DNA of 64,000 nt. It comes from Capra hircus. Taxonomy: Eukaryota; Chordata; Mammalia; Artiodactyla; Bovidae. The position numbers were made by a program, and so were the translations under genes. Positions 21,891-33,571 of the stretch are shown here, piece by piece. The stretch lies in the NCBI RefSeq assembly GCF_001704415.2, contig NC_030821.1, positions 35,199,210 to 35,263,209 on the forward strand, written 5' to 3'. Under the pieces are notes generated by a model, which saw only the letters and a program-made list of their open reading frames with translations, had not been told where the DNA came from and did no database searches. Positions within the stretch are counted from its first letter, which is position 1, and every line of letters begins with the position of its first letter.

Positions 21891-22529
21891 GTGCACATGT
21901 CAATCCTCACTCTCCCACTTTGTCCTTTCCCCCTTCCCCCCTTGGCAACCATGTTTGTTTTATACATCTGTGACTCTGTTTTGTAAATAAGCTTATTTTT
22001 ACCATTCTTTAAGATATCACATATAAGTGATACCATATGATGTTCATCTTTCTCTGCCTGACTTACTTCACTCAACTATGACAATCACTAGGCCATCCAT
22101 GTTGCTGCCAATGGCATTACTTCATACTCTTCTGTGGCTGAGTAATATTCCATTATATATGCACCACATCTTCTTTATCCATTTATCCATCAATGGACAG
22201 GACATTTAGATTGTTTCAGTGTCTTAGCTATTGTAAATAATGTTGCAATGAACACTGGAGTGCCTATATCTTTTCAAATTATGGTTTTCTCCACATTTAT
22301 GAAAAATGTCAGTTAATTTTGAGGCAATTCAACAAGTAGAATTACTAGTTTAATAGTTTACCTTCAACCCAAAACTTTTTCAAAGAAACAGAACTGAACT
22401 AGGAGTCAGAAAACTTGAGTCCATCAATTTTACAAAAAGTGCTATATTTGCAAATTTTGTCTGTAAAACAATCATTTTATGTTTCCTATATAAGTCATAG
22501 GACTTATATAGGATTTAAACTGAATTGTC

Positions 22530-24393
22530 TGAGAAGGCTTTACAAATAGCTGAGGAAAGAAGAGAAGCTAAAAGCAAGGGAGAAAGGGAAAGATATACCT
22601 AACTGAAGGCAGAGTTACAGAGAATAGTAAAGAGAGATAAGAAGGTCTTCTTAAATGAAAAATGCAAAGAAGTAGAGGAAAACAATATAATGGGAAAGAC
22701 TAGAGGTCTCTTCAAGAAAACTGGAGATCTCAAGCGAGCACTTCATGTAAGGATGAGCATGATAAAGGACTGAAATGGTAAGACTCTAACAGACAGAATT
22801 GATTAAGAAGAGGTAGCAATAATACACAGAACTATGCTTAAAAAGTCTTAATGACCAGGAAAGACATCACAGTGTGGTCACTCAGCTAGAGCCAGGCATC
22901 CTGGTGTGTGAAGTCAAGTGGAAGCATACTGCAAACAAAGCTAGTGGAGGTGATGGACTTCTAACTGAGCTGTTTCAAATCCTAAAAGATGATGCTATTA
23001 AAGTGCTGCACTCAATACATGCACAAATTTGGAAAACTCAGCAGTGGAACAGGCCTGAAAAAGGTCAGTTTTCATTCTAATCCCAAAGGGGAATGCCAAA
23101 GAATGTTCAAACTACCATCCAATTGTGTGTATTTCTCATGCTAGTAAGGTTATGCTCAACATCCTTCAAGGTAGGCTTCCACAGTACGTGAACCGAGAGT
23201 TTCCAGATGTACAAGTTGGATTTAGAAAAGGCAGAGGAACCAGAGATCAAATAGCTAACATTCATTGGATCATAGAGAAAGCAAGGGAATTCCAGAAGAA
23301 CATCTACTTCTGTTCCACTGACTACATGAAACCCTTTGATTGTGTGGATCATAATAAACTGTGGAAATTCTAAAGAGATAGGAACACCAGACTACCTTAC
23401 CTGTCTCCTGAGAAATCTGTATGTGGGTCAAGAAGCAACAGTTAGATCTGGACATGGAACAACAGACTGGTTCAAAATTGGGAAAGGAGTATGTCAAGGC
23501 TGTATATTGTCACCCCGTTTATTTAACTTATATGATATGCAGAGTACATCATGCAAAATGCCAGGCTGGATAAATCACAAGACGGAATCAAGATTGCCAG
23601 GAGAATTATCAACAACCTCAGATATGCAGATGATACCACTCCAATGGCAAAAAGTGAAGAGGAACTAAAAAGCCTCCTAATGAGGGTTAAAGAGGAGAGT
23701 AAAAATGCTGGCTTAAAACTCAGCATTCAAAAAACTAAGATCATGATATCTGGTCCCATTACTTCATAGCAAATAGAAGGTGAAAAAGCATAAAAAGTGA
23801 CAGATTTTATTCTCTTGGGCTCCAAAATCACTGCAGACAGTGATTGCAGCCATGAAATTAGAAGTTGCTTACTCCTTGGAAGGAAAGTTATGACACACCT
23901 AGACATTGTATTAAAAGCAGAGAGAGCACTTTGCCGACAAATGTCTATATAGTCAAAGCTATGGTTTTTCTAGTAGTCACGTACAGATGTGACAGCTGGA
24001 CCATAAAAAAGACTGAGCAGTGAAGAAAGGATGTTTTTGAACTGTGGTGTTGGAGAAGACTCTTGAGAGTCCCTTGGACAGCAAGGAGATGAAACCAGTC
24101 AATCCTAAAGGAAATCAAACCTGAATATTTACTGGAAGGACTGATGCTGAAGCTCCAATACTTTGGTTTCCTGATAGGAAGAGCTGACTCATTGGAAAAG
24201 ACCCTGATGCTAGAAACTATTGAAGGTAAAGGAGAAGAGGGTGGCAGAAGATGAGATGGTTATAGCATCACTGACTCAATAGTGACTGATTTGAGCAAAC
24301 TCTGGGAGATAGTGAAGGACAAGGAAGACTGGTGCGCTGCAGTCCATGGGGTTGCAAAGAGTCGGACACGGCTTAGTGACTGAACAACAACAA
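22530..24393 (+). mobile_element. BovB LINE, 5'-truncated, 1.9 kb, decayed
   Basis: Starts in the linker between endonuclease and RT (ALQIA...RREAKSKGE) and runs to a tail of (aac) repeats at 24393. RT motifs still visible: the KASGGDG region (about 22935), a motif A remnant reading FCSTDYMKPF (about 23310, Asp kept), GKGVCQGCILSP (about 23485) and YADDT (about 23622). Many stops and frameshifts. More diverged than the 11.7 kb copy, so an older insertion. Confidence 0.93.
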
Positions 24394-24395
24394 AT

Positions 24396-25409
24396 GCATA
24401 AATTATAAGATGCTATATACATATAAAACAGTTTCATAAGATTCCTTTTCCTTCCTTCCTTTCTTTCTTTTTTAAAAAAACATAATGAAAACAGTGCCCT
24501 TTATTTTATCTGCTGCATAATTTTTTCAGGACCAGAAAAAAAAGCATTAATGTTCTGCTAAAATTTTAGACTGTTTTGTTGTGTTGATGTTCTTGCAGTT
24601 TTAACTCAACAGTACTATATCACTTCTCCCTTTGCCTTATAAAACAGAATCCAAAGCTAAGTATGTAGTTATGCAATAGGACATTCACCGAAGCCTCTTC
24701 TCATTTCATTTCTTGAATCTTTTATTTTTCTTTGCCCCCCTTTTTTTGGTATAGCTTAACATTCTAATCATTTTAGGCATGTTTTATTTACATCTACTGT
24801 ACCTCATTTTAAGGATTAAATAGTTTATATTTAGAAACAGATTACAAGCAGGACACTGTAAATGTAAATAGCATGTTCAGACCAATAAACACTCTTGGTT
24901 TGTCCCAGTCAAAACTATTGTGGTGTCTTCCATGGTCTCAGTCCCTCATATTCTTACCTGCTTTAGGAAGCATCCCTTTGATTAGTTTCCTTTCCCTTTA
25001 ATCCTTCCTGTTTTTGGACTTTCTCTTCCTGTTCTCCTTTCTTCAATTCCTTTACCTCTATTCTATCTTCCTTCTGTCTCCACGCCAATGTCCAAGTCAT
25101 TGAGTGCCTCAGAGGAGAAAGAGTAATTTTCAAAGTTGTAAATGTTCCCAAACCTGCTCATTCTCCACCCAGGTCTGTCCATTACTCATTGCCTACTAAG
25201 CATTTCAGTGTCTGGACATCGTTGCCAGGAATGTGTTTGTGTGCAATGAAGACCTCGCTGAGCCCTGACCTGATAAACTGTGGTTTTGGTTTGTGTTTTC
25301 ACATCATCAGACTATGATCACATTTCATATTCAAAGTGATTAACCCCAGGTAAGTTTATATGATGCCCATTTATTATTCTGGGAGTTTTGAAGATTTGAT
25401 CATAACTAA
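24396..25409. other. Unassigned sequence with a polypyrimidine tract
   Basis: No gene recognised over about 1 kb. A CCTT/CTTT tract followed by a poly(A) stretch lies at about 24446-24481; 25000-25080 is also pyrimidine-rich. Confidence 0.5.
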
Positions 25410-25577
25410 AGACTGAGGGGATGACAGAGGATGAGATGGATGGATGGCATCACTGACTCAATGGACATGAGTTTGAGCAAGCTCTGGCAGTTGGTGATGG
25501 ACAGGGAAGCCTAGCGTGCTGTAGTCCATGGGGTTGCAAAGAGTCGGACACGACTGTGTGACTGAACTGAATTGAAC
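25410..25577 (+). mobile_element. BovB 3' end
   Basis: About 168 bp from 'agactgaggggatgacagagg' to 'tgactgaactgaattgaacc'. Confidence 0.9.
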
Positions 25578-25579
25578 CG

Positions 25580-26076
25580 GAAGACTGGAGAGAACTATCG
25601 CGTCAAACGTTTTGTAAAAATGCAATTCCTTCTCACTAGCCACTGCCTCTTGACGCTAAAATACAGTCTGCTAGACAAGTGGAAAGCTCACAACTGGTAC
25701 CTTCTCCTTCCGTTTCTTGCTTCTGGCTGGGATTCAGCTCTCACACTTTTACCTCAAGCAGTTTTGCTGCAGTCACTGCATGCCAAGTGGACTGTTAACC
25801 GCTGTTTGTACAGAAACCGCTAGTTGTTAAGATGGCGCCCTCTCAGAGCAACTCTGCTTTCTAAGAGAAAGAACGTATCATAAAAGGAGGTTCAGGGCAG
25901 AAACTCAGGGGGCAAATTGCATGTAAAATTTATTGGGAAGTATCCAGTATTTCTTTAGTGTTCACACAATATCTAGCATATTGCTGGAGCTCTTAATACT
26001 ATGCCTTAATGGTTTGAGCAAATGTGGAGGGGTGGGAGCGTGACTTGCCGAGCCAGAAACCCTTCAATAAAGAAGC
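25580..26076. other. Repeat-free block with YY1/CTCF-like motif
   Basis: No repeat recognised. At 25829-25848 the sequence aagatggcgccctctcagag overlaps an AAGATGGCG (YY1-like) word and a GCGCCCTCT (CTCF-core-like) word, in a window otherwise very poor in CpG. Regulatory function is not shown by sequence alone. Confidence 0.35.
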
Positions 26077-26083
26077 ACACTGT

Positions 26084-26218
26084 AGGGAAGTCCCTGGAGG
26101 CCAGTGGTTAGGGCTCCATGTTTCCACTTCCACAAGCCTGGGTTCTATCCCTGGTCAGAGAACTAAGATCTCACAGGTAGAGTGGTGTGGCAAACAAAAC
26201 AAAATGAAAAAACAAAAA
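26084..26218 (+). mobile_element. CHR-type tRNA SINE (cetartiodactyl) with TSD
   Basis: 'ggaagtccctggaggccagtggttagg' to 'ggttctatccctggtcagagaactaagatc', then an A-rich tail: the tRNA-Glu-related CHR layout, distinct from Bov-tA because the BovB-derived part is absent. Direct repeats acactgt at 26077-26083 and 26219-26225. Confidence 0.88.
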
Positions 26219-26225
26219 ACACTGT

Positions 26226-26689
26226 GTTGTCTCCCTACGAGGAATTATGGAGAGTATAAGTGGGAGGCTTGAATTATTTATGAAAACTTTTCATAATAAG
26301 CTTGGCTGCCAAGGGAATGAACCAATGTGGCCTCAGGTAGATAATTTACTGCCAAAACTCCAACTTCTTTGTCACTTTTGCTAATTCTAGTGGTCTTTTC
26401 AAAATTCCGTTTTTGGTGATAGATCCCTAAAGATGTGGGTTTAATGTGACAGAAAAACCTATAAACACCTCCAGTAAAACAGAAACAGAAGTAGTTTGTA
26501 AATGAGAGCTCAGGCAGGAGTAAAAGCTGTTTACTGAATTGGAAGTAGAGAAAATGAGGGACTCAGGGGCCTCTGTTCAAAGAAATGTCAAATGATTATA
26601 TGTATATGCTTTGCTTCACAGCTCTCCTGTCACTCCACATGACAGAAAAAATGTGAAGAGCAAAGCAGGCCTAATGAGGCAAAGATGGT
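26226..26689. other. Unassigned sequence
   Basis: Nothing recognised; a weak MIR-like word ('gtgcctcagtctgtctatctgcaaaatgg') follows at about 26700-26730. Confidence 0.5.
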
Positions 26690-26760
26690 TCCTTCTTTGT
26701 GCCTCAGTCTGTCTATCTGCAAAATGGAATTAAGGGTGTCAACATCAGGGTTGCTCTTTC
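26690..26760 (+). mobile_element. MIR core fragment (weak)
   Basis: 'tgcctcagtctgtctatctg' then 'caaaatggaatta' parallels the MIR core 'cctcagtttcctcatctgtaaaatgg'. Flanks not recognisable. Confidence 0.5.
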
Positions 26761-26849
26761 CTTACAGAGATATTTTAAAGATGCAAAATTACAGCAAGCA
26801 CAAAAATGATATATTGGTCTGGTTATGTTATAATCAGAGACATATTTTC

Positions 26850-27595
26850 AAAATGAAAATCTGATCACATCATACATTTCATGGTTTGAAACATTTCAAT
26901 GATTCCTGTTTCTCTGGAGTTGAAGATCTTTATCTCACCCCAAGCTAGAGAGGCCCCACAGTATTCATCTTTACCCTGAGTCCTCTCCATGCGCTCTGTC
27001 ATCCAACCCCACTGGCCCTCATTCAGTTCCTCATAAGCACTGTCCTCACCAGGGCTGCGAGGTCATTGCACACAAGTTCCCTCTGGTAGGAAGTCCTTCT
27101 TTCCTGTTTTAGCCTCATTGTGTGCGTGCTAAGTCGCTTCGGTCATGTTCTACTCTTTGCGACCCTATGGACAGTAGCCCACCAGGCTCCTCTGTCCATG
27201 GGATCCCCCAGGCAAGAATACTGGAGTGGGTTGCCATCCCTGCTCCCAGGGGATCTTCCCAACCGATGGATCAAACCTGTGTCTTTCCTGTCTCCTGTAT
27301 TGGCAGATGGGTTCTTTACCACTAGCGCCACCTCGGAAGCCCTTTAGCCTCATTAACTCCACTCATTTTTCTGAGTTGATTTCCTCAGGGAAGCCTAGAT
27401 GACATATCTAAGACGTAGTCCTCCTCTGACAGTCACTTGTAGAGTCTCTTCTTGGTAGTACTTATCACCTGTTAGTTTGCTTGTGTGGTTACGTGTTTAA
27501 TGTACATCTTGCCACAACACTCTAAACTCTGTTTTTGCCGTTATTTCAGCAGTGTTCCTCCCACATGGTAGATACTTGATGTGTAGTACATAGAG
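26850..27595 (+). mobile_element. L2-like LINE 3' end, split by a SINE
   Basis: Words in L2-consensus order: 'tctgatcacatcatacattt', 'atgattcctgtttctctgg', 'cactggccctcattcagttcc', then after the SINE 'tgatttcctcagggaagcc', 'agtacttatcacct' and 'catggtagatacttgatg'. Very old and non-coding. Assignment from memory of the consensus. Confidence 0.7.
27120..27342 (-). mobile_element. Bov-tA SINE with 12-bp TSD
   Basis: Antisense, 'gtgcgtgctaagtcgcttcg' at the 3' end and 'gccacctcggaagcc' at the head. Perfect TSD tttagcctcatt at 27108-27119 and 27343-27354. It interrupts the L2-like relic. Confidence 0.96.
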
Positions 27596-28304
27596 AAAAA
27601 AATGACACAGATAAAAGAAAACATTAGATTAAAAAGTGAAGGCGAGAAAGCAAGGAAAGAAAGAGGGAAAGAAGAAAGAATGAAACATTTAGCTGGAAAA
27701 GAAACAGTGCTGTTATTTGGTGTCAAATATACCATCACAGTTAAAACTGTGTTAGAACTACTTACAGAGGTGGTTTTGTTTCTTTCTTCTTTTCCAAGAT
27801 ATTACCTCGTCCTTCCTTAAAGTCCTCCTCCACCAGGCATAGCAACTCTACACTGCTAGTCAACATGCAAAATCTTGTTTATCGTACTATTATTGTAAAA
27901 CTCTGGCATGGATTAATGATGAATCAAGTTTGGAACAGAGCCAAGGAGGCAGAGGTTTATAGAGACTAATCTGGCATTCACAACATGATGTAGGAACCTT
28001 ACACAGCACATGAATTAGGAGGATTTGTTTTTGTAAAATGGCCAATTCTTTGATGTAAATTATTCCATGGATGACTGGTAAAGAGAAAGATGTTCTTAAA
28101 ACATCAGAAGTAATCTTGGTTCTTATGTAGGTTGCCAGTAGCTTAATGTTTTAAAGTTATCCCAAGCAAGTTTTGTCACAATTAAAGAAAAATCACAGCA
28201 ACATAAGAAGATCTTTAGGGAAAAAAAAAAAAAAGCTTAAAAGCTTTTTTAAAAGCTACAGAAGCCTTCTCCTTTGGTGATTCAAGGACAACTCCATGGT
28301 GATG
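27596..28304. other. Unassigned sequence with a small palindrome
   Basis: No gene recognised. At 28229-28250 two 10-bp arms (AAAAAAGCTT / AAGCTTTTTT) face each other across AA. A poly(A) run precedes it. Confidence 0.5.
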
Positions 28305-28452
28305 ACCAAGAGAGGTGGGATGGAGGAGGGGAGGGAGCCTCAAGAGGGAGGAAATATATTTATAATTATGGCTGATTCATGTTGTATGGCAGAAGACAAC
28401 ACAACATTATAAAGCAATTTCCCCAAAATTAAAATTTTTTTTTTTAAAAAGA
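28305..28452 (+). mobile_element. L1 3' end, sense
   Basis: Bovine L1 3'-UTR words: 'gagaggtgggatggaggagg', 'ggctgattcatgttgtatgg', 'cattataaagcaatttcccc', ending in an A/T-rich tail. Confidence 0.85.
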
Positions 28453-29578
28453 AGAGAAACAGACCATCTCTAGGTGTGCAACTATGCTAACCTCACTGGG
28501 GAAGCTGTCAATATAAATTAAGAAACTGCAAAGACATCAATCCCTGTATTAAAACAGTGGATTAATGAAAAAGTCTAAACAGTAGATCAGAATTTTAGTT
28601 TTGAGTAAAATGATTCATTTTGGAAAACCGACATCTCAAAGGAACAAGTAGGAACTCCAGGACTTAGGACTAACAATAACCAACTTACTTTGAAGGCGGG
28701 TGCAAATGCTATTAGTGTGTTAATGATACCAGGGTGGGTGTGTGGGTGTGTGTTTAGGATGGTAACTTTATTTTTTTGTGCTCTGCTCTTCAAATTCCAA
28801 GTTTTGAGTGGTCTCCCCTTGTTTCATTTTCCTCACGGGCCTTGTTATTTTTAGTGTTCAATTTTGCAGAATGGAAGGTTTTCCAATAGTGCAAACATTG
28901 GTATTATAACAGAAACACCCATATCTCTTTTTTATGCTACTGTCCTGGCTAAAAAAGAACTAATATTTTGTCTGGCTACCGATTATGTTGCAAAAATTTG
29001 AAAGCAAGGGAAATATGTGTTGTTTTGATATTTGAACTGACCTCTCTAGAATCTAGTCAGGTAGGAACCTAGGTGTTCTTTCGACTTGAAATGAAGATAT
29101 AATTTTTCTCTGACAGGCAGAAAACATTCTCCAACTGTGTCCATATACCCCATAGGAGGCAGTATTGCCCATCTCCAAAATTTTATATTTGAGTCTGTCA
29201 TAATTACAAAACTTTTCCTGAAAATTATATAATCCACTATTTTAGAAGTATAGTCCTAATATCTCCAAGGCTCTGACATCAATCTCCTGATTCCCTTCTG
29301 TTTCTCCCTGGTGTCCTATGTCTTAGGGGATTTCATACACTGAATTTTCATGGTGAAATAGGTATATTTCCCTACAGAGGTATGCATATTACATCCTACC
29401 ACGACCTTGCCTCAACAAGGTATCTATGCATGGATGTCTGTTCACTTGAAGAAATGTGTTGTTTTTCTTCTCTCATCAGCCAAATTATTCAGGGGTGAAT
29501 TTATACCAGCTTATGCAAATATGTCATAAAAACCAGTAGCCTTGGGTTTCCTCTTAAAGATGATCTACTTCACAATCA
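28453..29578. other. Unassigned sequence
   Basis: No gene or repeat recognised over 1.1 kb; a short TGTG/GGTG tract at about 28732-28754. Confidence 0.5.
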
Positions 29579-29600
29579 ACACACACACACACACACACAC
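29579..29600. repeat. (AC)11 microsatellite
   Basis: Pure AC dinucleotides. Confidence 0.97.
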
Positions 29601-29837
29601 AGAGCCATTATATAATATTGGAAACTAGGGAGAAGAAGCTATATAATAGAATTTCATACAGCTCTAGGGATTTAACCAACTTGAAATCTCTGAATTAGAA
29701 ATGCAACTGAATCCTCTTTCAGATAATTTGGTGATCAAAGACTGAAGCACAGGAGCACTAAAACTGTAAAATTTGTAAGGTCTAGTCTGGAAACTATGAA
29801 TAAATTACTTTTTTAAGAGTAAGCATCTTTTGGTGAA

Positions 29838-30118
29838 AAGATAAAAACTTTCAATTATGAGATGAATAATTTCGGAGGATCTAATATACAGCATGGTAAC
29901 TACTTTAACAGTACTTTACTGTATACTTAAAATGTGCTGGAAGAGTAGCTCTTGAGTTTCTCACCACTGGGGAGAAAAAGAGTAACGATGAGGTGATAGA
30001 TGTGTTAATTAACTTGACTGTGGTAATTAGTTCACAATCTGTATGTATTACATATCATCACATTGTATGCCTTAAATATATGTAATTTTTACTTGTCAAT
30101 TATATTTCAGTAAAGCTA
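29838..30118 (+). mobile_element. Old L1 3' UTR (L1M type)
   Basis: Follows the L1M 3'-end order: 'ggatctaatatacagcatggtaac', 'ctgtatacttaaaatgtgctgg', 'ttctcaccactgg', 'gatgaggtgatagatgtgttaa', 'catcacattgtatgcc', 'tgtcaattatatttcagtaaa'. Confidence 0.82.
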
Positions 30119-31409
30119 AGATGGGAGGAAGGAAGCAGTTTTTTCTCCTTTCCAGATTCTCTGAGACCTTTCATTTGTAAAACTTTATCAGATGAGCATC
30201 ACAATAGTAATTCCTAGGAGTGGGAGGTATGGCCATTATAAGAGGTCTTAAAAACACAGAGTTAAGACAACAGGGAGAAATAAGCAGAGTCCACTTTTAC
30301 TACCTCAGAAACAGAGGATTAAGAAAGTCTACAGAGGCCCATTGTACGTCCAGGTAGAAATAAGACTCTGTCATGCAGAATTTTGTAAGGTTACTGTTTA
30401 CAGGGTCCATGAGACTACCGTAAGTATCTTGACTTCAGGAGTCAGTTGGAGAGAAGCCTGCCAAAGGTATTTCTGCGTGTAATACCTTGAAGAAGTCTCT
30501 AATGTACCTTTATCAAAATGAAAAACAACTGTTTGAGAACTGAACTCCCATTTGAGAATGAGAATTAATACAGTTTGCTGTAGAATTAATCTTCACATAA
30601 TCATATAAACTGTAAATAATATTTAGAATTCCAAACTTTCCTCAGTAAAAATAAGCCCAGCATGTTTAAAGGAAATATTTTTCTTCTTCTTTTATCAGGA
30701 GGGCTCACATCTCATTGACCGTCTTTTGTACTTTGAACTACTTTCCTCTCTTTTTTGTCCTCTGCTGACATGGCTATCTGCATGTATCAAGGACTGCTTT
30801 GATTCTGCCTCTCAAAGCTCACATTTTAAGTGTAGGGAATGATCAAGTCTGTTGCTCAGTGTGATAGAATCCCTGGCTTTCTGGTTTACAATTTTATAAG
30901 ATGTTAGCTTCTTTGAAAAATTGGATGTAATCTGGGATATAGTAGTTGGAGAAGAGGTAGAAAGAGAAAAGGAAAAATAAAGACAATGATTATTATGGGT
31001 ACAAGTAAACAGATGTAGGCAAAGGTATCTAGAAGGCCTGGACTGAGAGAGGAGAAAGTACATCCACAGCTAAGCACATGGGATGCCTGAACGTAGCATA
31101 GTCCATGGCTTGAAGGGAAAAGAGGCTGGGTTTATACTTGCTGGTTGCTTTTGGAATAAGGGCCTGGATGGCTTGGTAACACCTTCCCTTCATAGATAAT
31201 CAAACTAATGTTGGACAGACATTAAAGTCAATACTTTCTTAAGACTCTGATAAATCTGATTCTAATATCTGAAAGTCTTTTTACATTATAGAAGTAATGT
31301 TGAAAACAAAAGAATTCTAAAAAAAAATCTGCTTCATCTAATATGATTTTAAAAGAGAGACAACTTCACATGTTAGTCAAAATCCTAGATTGGGTACAAA
31401 TACAGATGT
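30119..31409. other. Unassigned sequence
   Basis: 1.3 kb without a recognised repeat, exon or RNA gene. Confidence 0.5.
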
Positions 31410-31490
31410 TCTTACTTGTCGCCTTTGTGGCTGGGCAAGTTAGTTAACCTCTTTAGTATTCTGTCTCTTCGCCTACACAGTTGGAACAAC
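31410..31490 (+). mobile_element. MIR core fragment (weak)
   Basis: 'gtggctgggcaagttagttaacctctttag' matches the MIR core 'tgggcaagtcacttaacctctctg' at a moderate level. Confidence 0.55.
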
Positions 31491-31511
31491 CAAACCTAAC
31501 TCTTTCAGTTA

Positions 31512-31650
31512 TTCAACAAATATTCATGGAGGACGTACTATGTGCCAAGCACAGTTCTAGGCACCAGAAACACAACAAAGAACAGAGTGTAGAAAAAATC
31601 CTGGCCAAACAGAACTTCCATTCTAATGTGGTGCACGGGTTGAGCTGATT
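31512..31650 (+). mobile_element. Old mammalian interspersed repeat fragment
   Basis: 'attcaacaaatattcatgg', 'tactatgtgccaagcacagttctaggcacc', 'cacaacaaagaacag', 'cttccattctaatgtgg': an old LINE 3'-end type motif. The family is not fixed. Confidence 0.6.
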
Positions 31651-31758
31651 TAAATAAGTAAATTAGTGTGGCCCTGGCACATTTGGTAACTATGGCTATG
31701 AACGGTGTGTCCTTCACTTCTCACCAGGTACTCTTTTCTCAGAAATTCTGTTAGAAAT

Positions 31759-31783
31759 TGTGTGTGTGTGTGTGTGTGTGTGT
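31759..31783. repeat. (TG)12 microsatellite
   Basis: Pure TG dinucleotides. Confidence 0.97.
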
Positions 31784-32337
31784 TGCCTTGGAACTTTTTG
31801 TCCTGCCTTTGCCCAGCTGTTTCTAGACTTTCTCCACTCTTTGATAATTTCCTCAAATTCTCATTGCTTCCTAGACACTTGCTCTAAGCACTCAGATGTG
31901 TTACCATCTCTCCCGTTGAAAGCAAACAAGCAATAAACAGCACAGCGAATAGTAAAAGGCTCCTTGAGTCATCTGGGCCTCTTAAGCTGCTGAACCCTCT
32001 TTCCTTCTAACAACTTTTATCTAAAGAATGTCTTTGCAAGCAGTCTTCATGTCCACACTTCATATTTCCTGTCAGGTGCTTCCATCCTGGCATCTGTTCC
32101 CACCATTCAGCTACACTTGCTCTTGCTTATTAGCTCATAAATGACTTTCCTCTGTGTTCCTATGCCGAACACACGTTCTCCAGTCCTTATCTCAGGCCAT
32201 TTATCATCAGCTTCTTCCTGCTAGAAATATTTTTCTCCTTTCGATTCCACAATTATCAGTCCTTCTGATTTTCCTCCTGCCTTTCCAGCCACTCCATGTC
32301 AGTTTCTTTTGGAAACTTCTCACACTCGATCTATCTT

Positions 32338-32526
32338 TTAAACATTGACATTCAGTGTATCTTCATTGGTCTTGGCTCTCTGTGTCTTCTCTCTCATTCC
32401 TGATCACTTCTTGTGTGTGTTAGTCACTCGGATGTGTCCGACTCTTTGTGATCCTATGGACTGTAGCCCACCAAGCTCCTCTGTCCATGGGATTCTCCAG
32501 GCAAGAATACTAGAATGGGTTGTCAT
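32338..32526 (+). repeat. Inverted repeat, left arm (apparent source)
   Basis: 189 bp that recur in reverse orientation at 33383-33571 with four mismatches by eye (about 98% identity). The arm contains 75 bp of L2-like flank followed by 114 bp of the SINE at 32413. Spacer between the arms is 856 bp. Confidence 0.95.
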
Positions 32527-32622
32527 TCCCTTCTCCAGGGGATCTTCCCAACCCAGGGATCGAACCCATGTTTCCAGCATTTCAGGCAGATTCTTTACCA
32601 TCCGAGCCACCAGGGAAGCCCA
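32413..32622 (-). mobile_element. Bov-tA SINE, first of a tandem pair
   Basis: Antisense; 3' end at 32413 ('gtgtgtgttagtcactcgg'), head at 32622 ('gccaccagggaagccc'). The target word gatcacttctt (32402-32412) recurs at 32622-32632 in the form aatcacttctt and at 32842-32852. Confidence 0.93.
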
Positions 32623-32632
32623 ATCACTTCTT

Positions 32633-32841
32633 ACGTGTATGCTCAGCTATTCTGTGCAACCCTATGGACTGCAGCTCGCCAAACTCCTCTGTCCATGGGA
32701 TCTCCCAGGCAGGAAATACTGGAGCAGGTTACCATTTCCTCCTCCAGGAGATCTTCCTGACCCAGGGATTAAACCCACATCTCCTGTGTCTCCTGCATTT
32801 GCAGACTGATTCTTTACCACTGGGCCACCTGGGAAGCCCTT
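32633..32841 (-). mobile_element. Bov-tA SINE, second of a tandem pair
   Basis: Antisense, more diverged in the Bov-A part ('gctcgccaaactcctctg'). Bounded by atcacttcttac at 32623-32634 and 32843-32854, so both SINEs used the same target word one after the other. Confidence 0.93.
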
Positions 32842-33382
32842 GATCACTTCTTACTTCACTTTCGTTGATTATATTGTCCATTCGCATGACTTCAAATACC
32901 ATTTAAACTTTGTGTTTCCTTGAAAGACCTTCTTCTAGACAAATACAACCAACTTCTTTTAAATCTTCACTTGACCATCTCACCAGTATTATAAATTAAA
33001 TGTGCGCCAATCAGAACCTTTCTTCCTAAACATCACCCAAATTTCAAATGCACTTTTTCTCCAATATTCAACACCATTCATCCAGTCGCTTATGCTGAAA
33101 TGCAGGAACTGCGCTTGGCACCTTCCTATCTCCTACCCCCAAAACCAAAGTCCCATACATTCCGCCTCTTAACTACATCTCACGAATCTTCACGTCTCAA
33201 AATTGCCAATTCTACTGGCCAAGGTCAAGCAAGCCACCCACCAAAAAGCTTCCTCACACTTCTACTTCACACATTTATCCTTTTCCAATCTGTTTTCTAC
33301 TAAGCAGCCAGGTTATGGCATTAAAATAAATAACTGATTATTTTACAGCCTTACTTAACACTTGAAAGATATTGTATGTCTT

Positions 33383-33571
33383 ATGACAACCCATTCTAGT
33401 ATTCTTGCCTGAAGAATCCCATGGACAGAGGAGTTTGGTGGGCTACAGTCCCTAGGATCACAAAGAGTCGGACACATCCGAGTGACTAACACACACAAGA
33501 AGTGATCAGGAATGAGAGAGAAGACACAGAGAGCCAAGACCAATGAAGATATACTGAATGTCAATGTTTAA
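33383..33571 (-). repeat. Inverted repeat, right arm (apparent copy)
   Basis: Reverse complement of 32338-32526. Read on the plus strand it is a 5'-truncated SINE followed by the downstream flank of the source locus. Its end is a perfect 16-bp tandem duplication (aatgtcaatgtttaat, 33557-33572 and 33573-33588). Imperfect 16-bp direct repeats (attgtatgtcttatga, 33371-33386; attgtgtctcttatga, 33593-33608; 14 of 16 match) flank the insert. Confidence 0.93.

Larger units (their letters stand above)
21370..22305 (-). mobile_element. Ruminant L1 3' region, antisense, split by Bov-A2
   Basis: 21370-21589 holds the T-rich tail and 3' words ('gagttccctgtgctatata'); 21888-22305 continues upstream ('gtgactctgttttgtaaat', 'gctgagtaatattccatta', 'ccatcaatggacaggacat'). 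The Bov-A2 TSD lies within it. Confidence 0.88.

Noticed and set aside
25832..25840. Retroviral primer-binding site (tggcgccc)
   Set aside because: Only about eight bases match a lysine-tRNA type site and no LTR ends are visible.
32345..32809. 154-codon plus-strand ORF and its twin at 33355-33564 (minus) as a duplicated gene
   Set aside because: Both are frames through SINE plus flank; the similarity comes from the inverted duplication, not from coding constraint.
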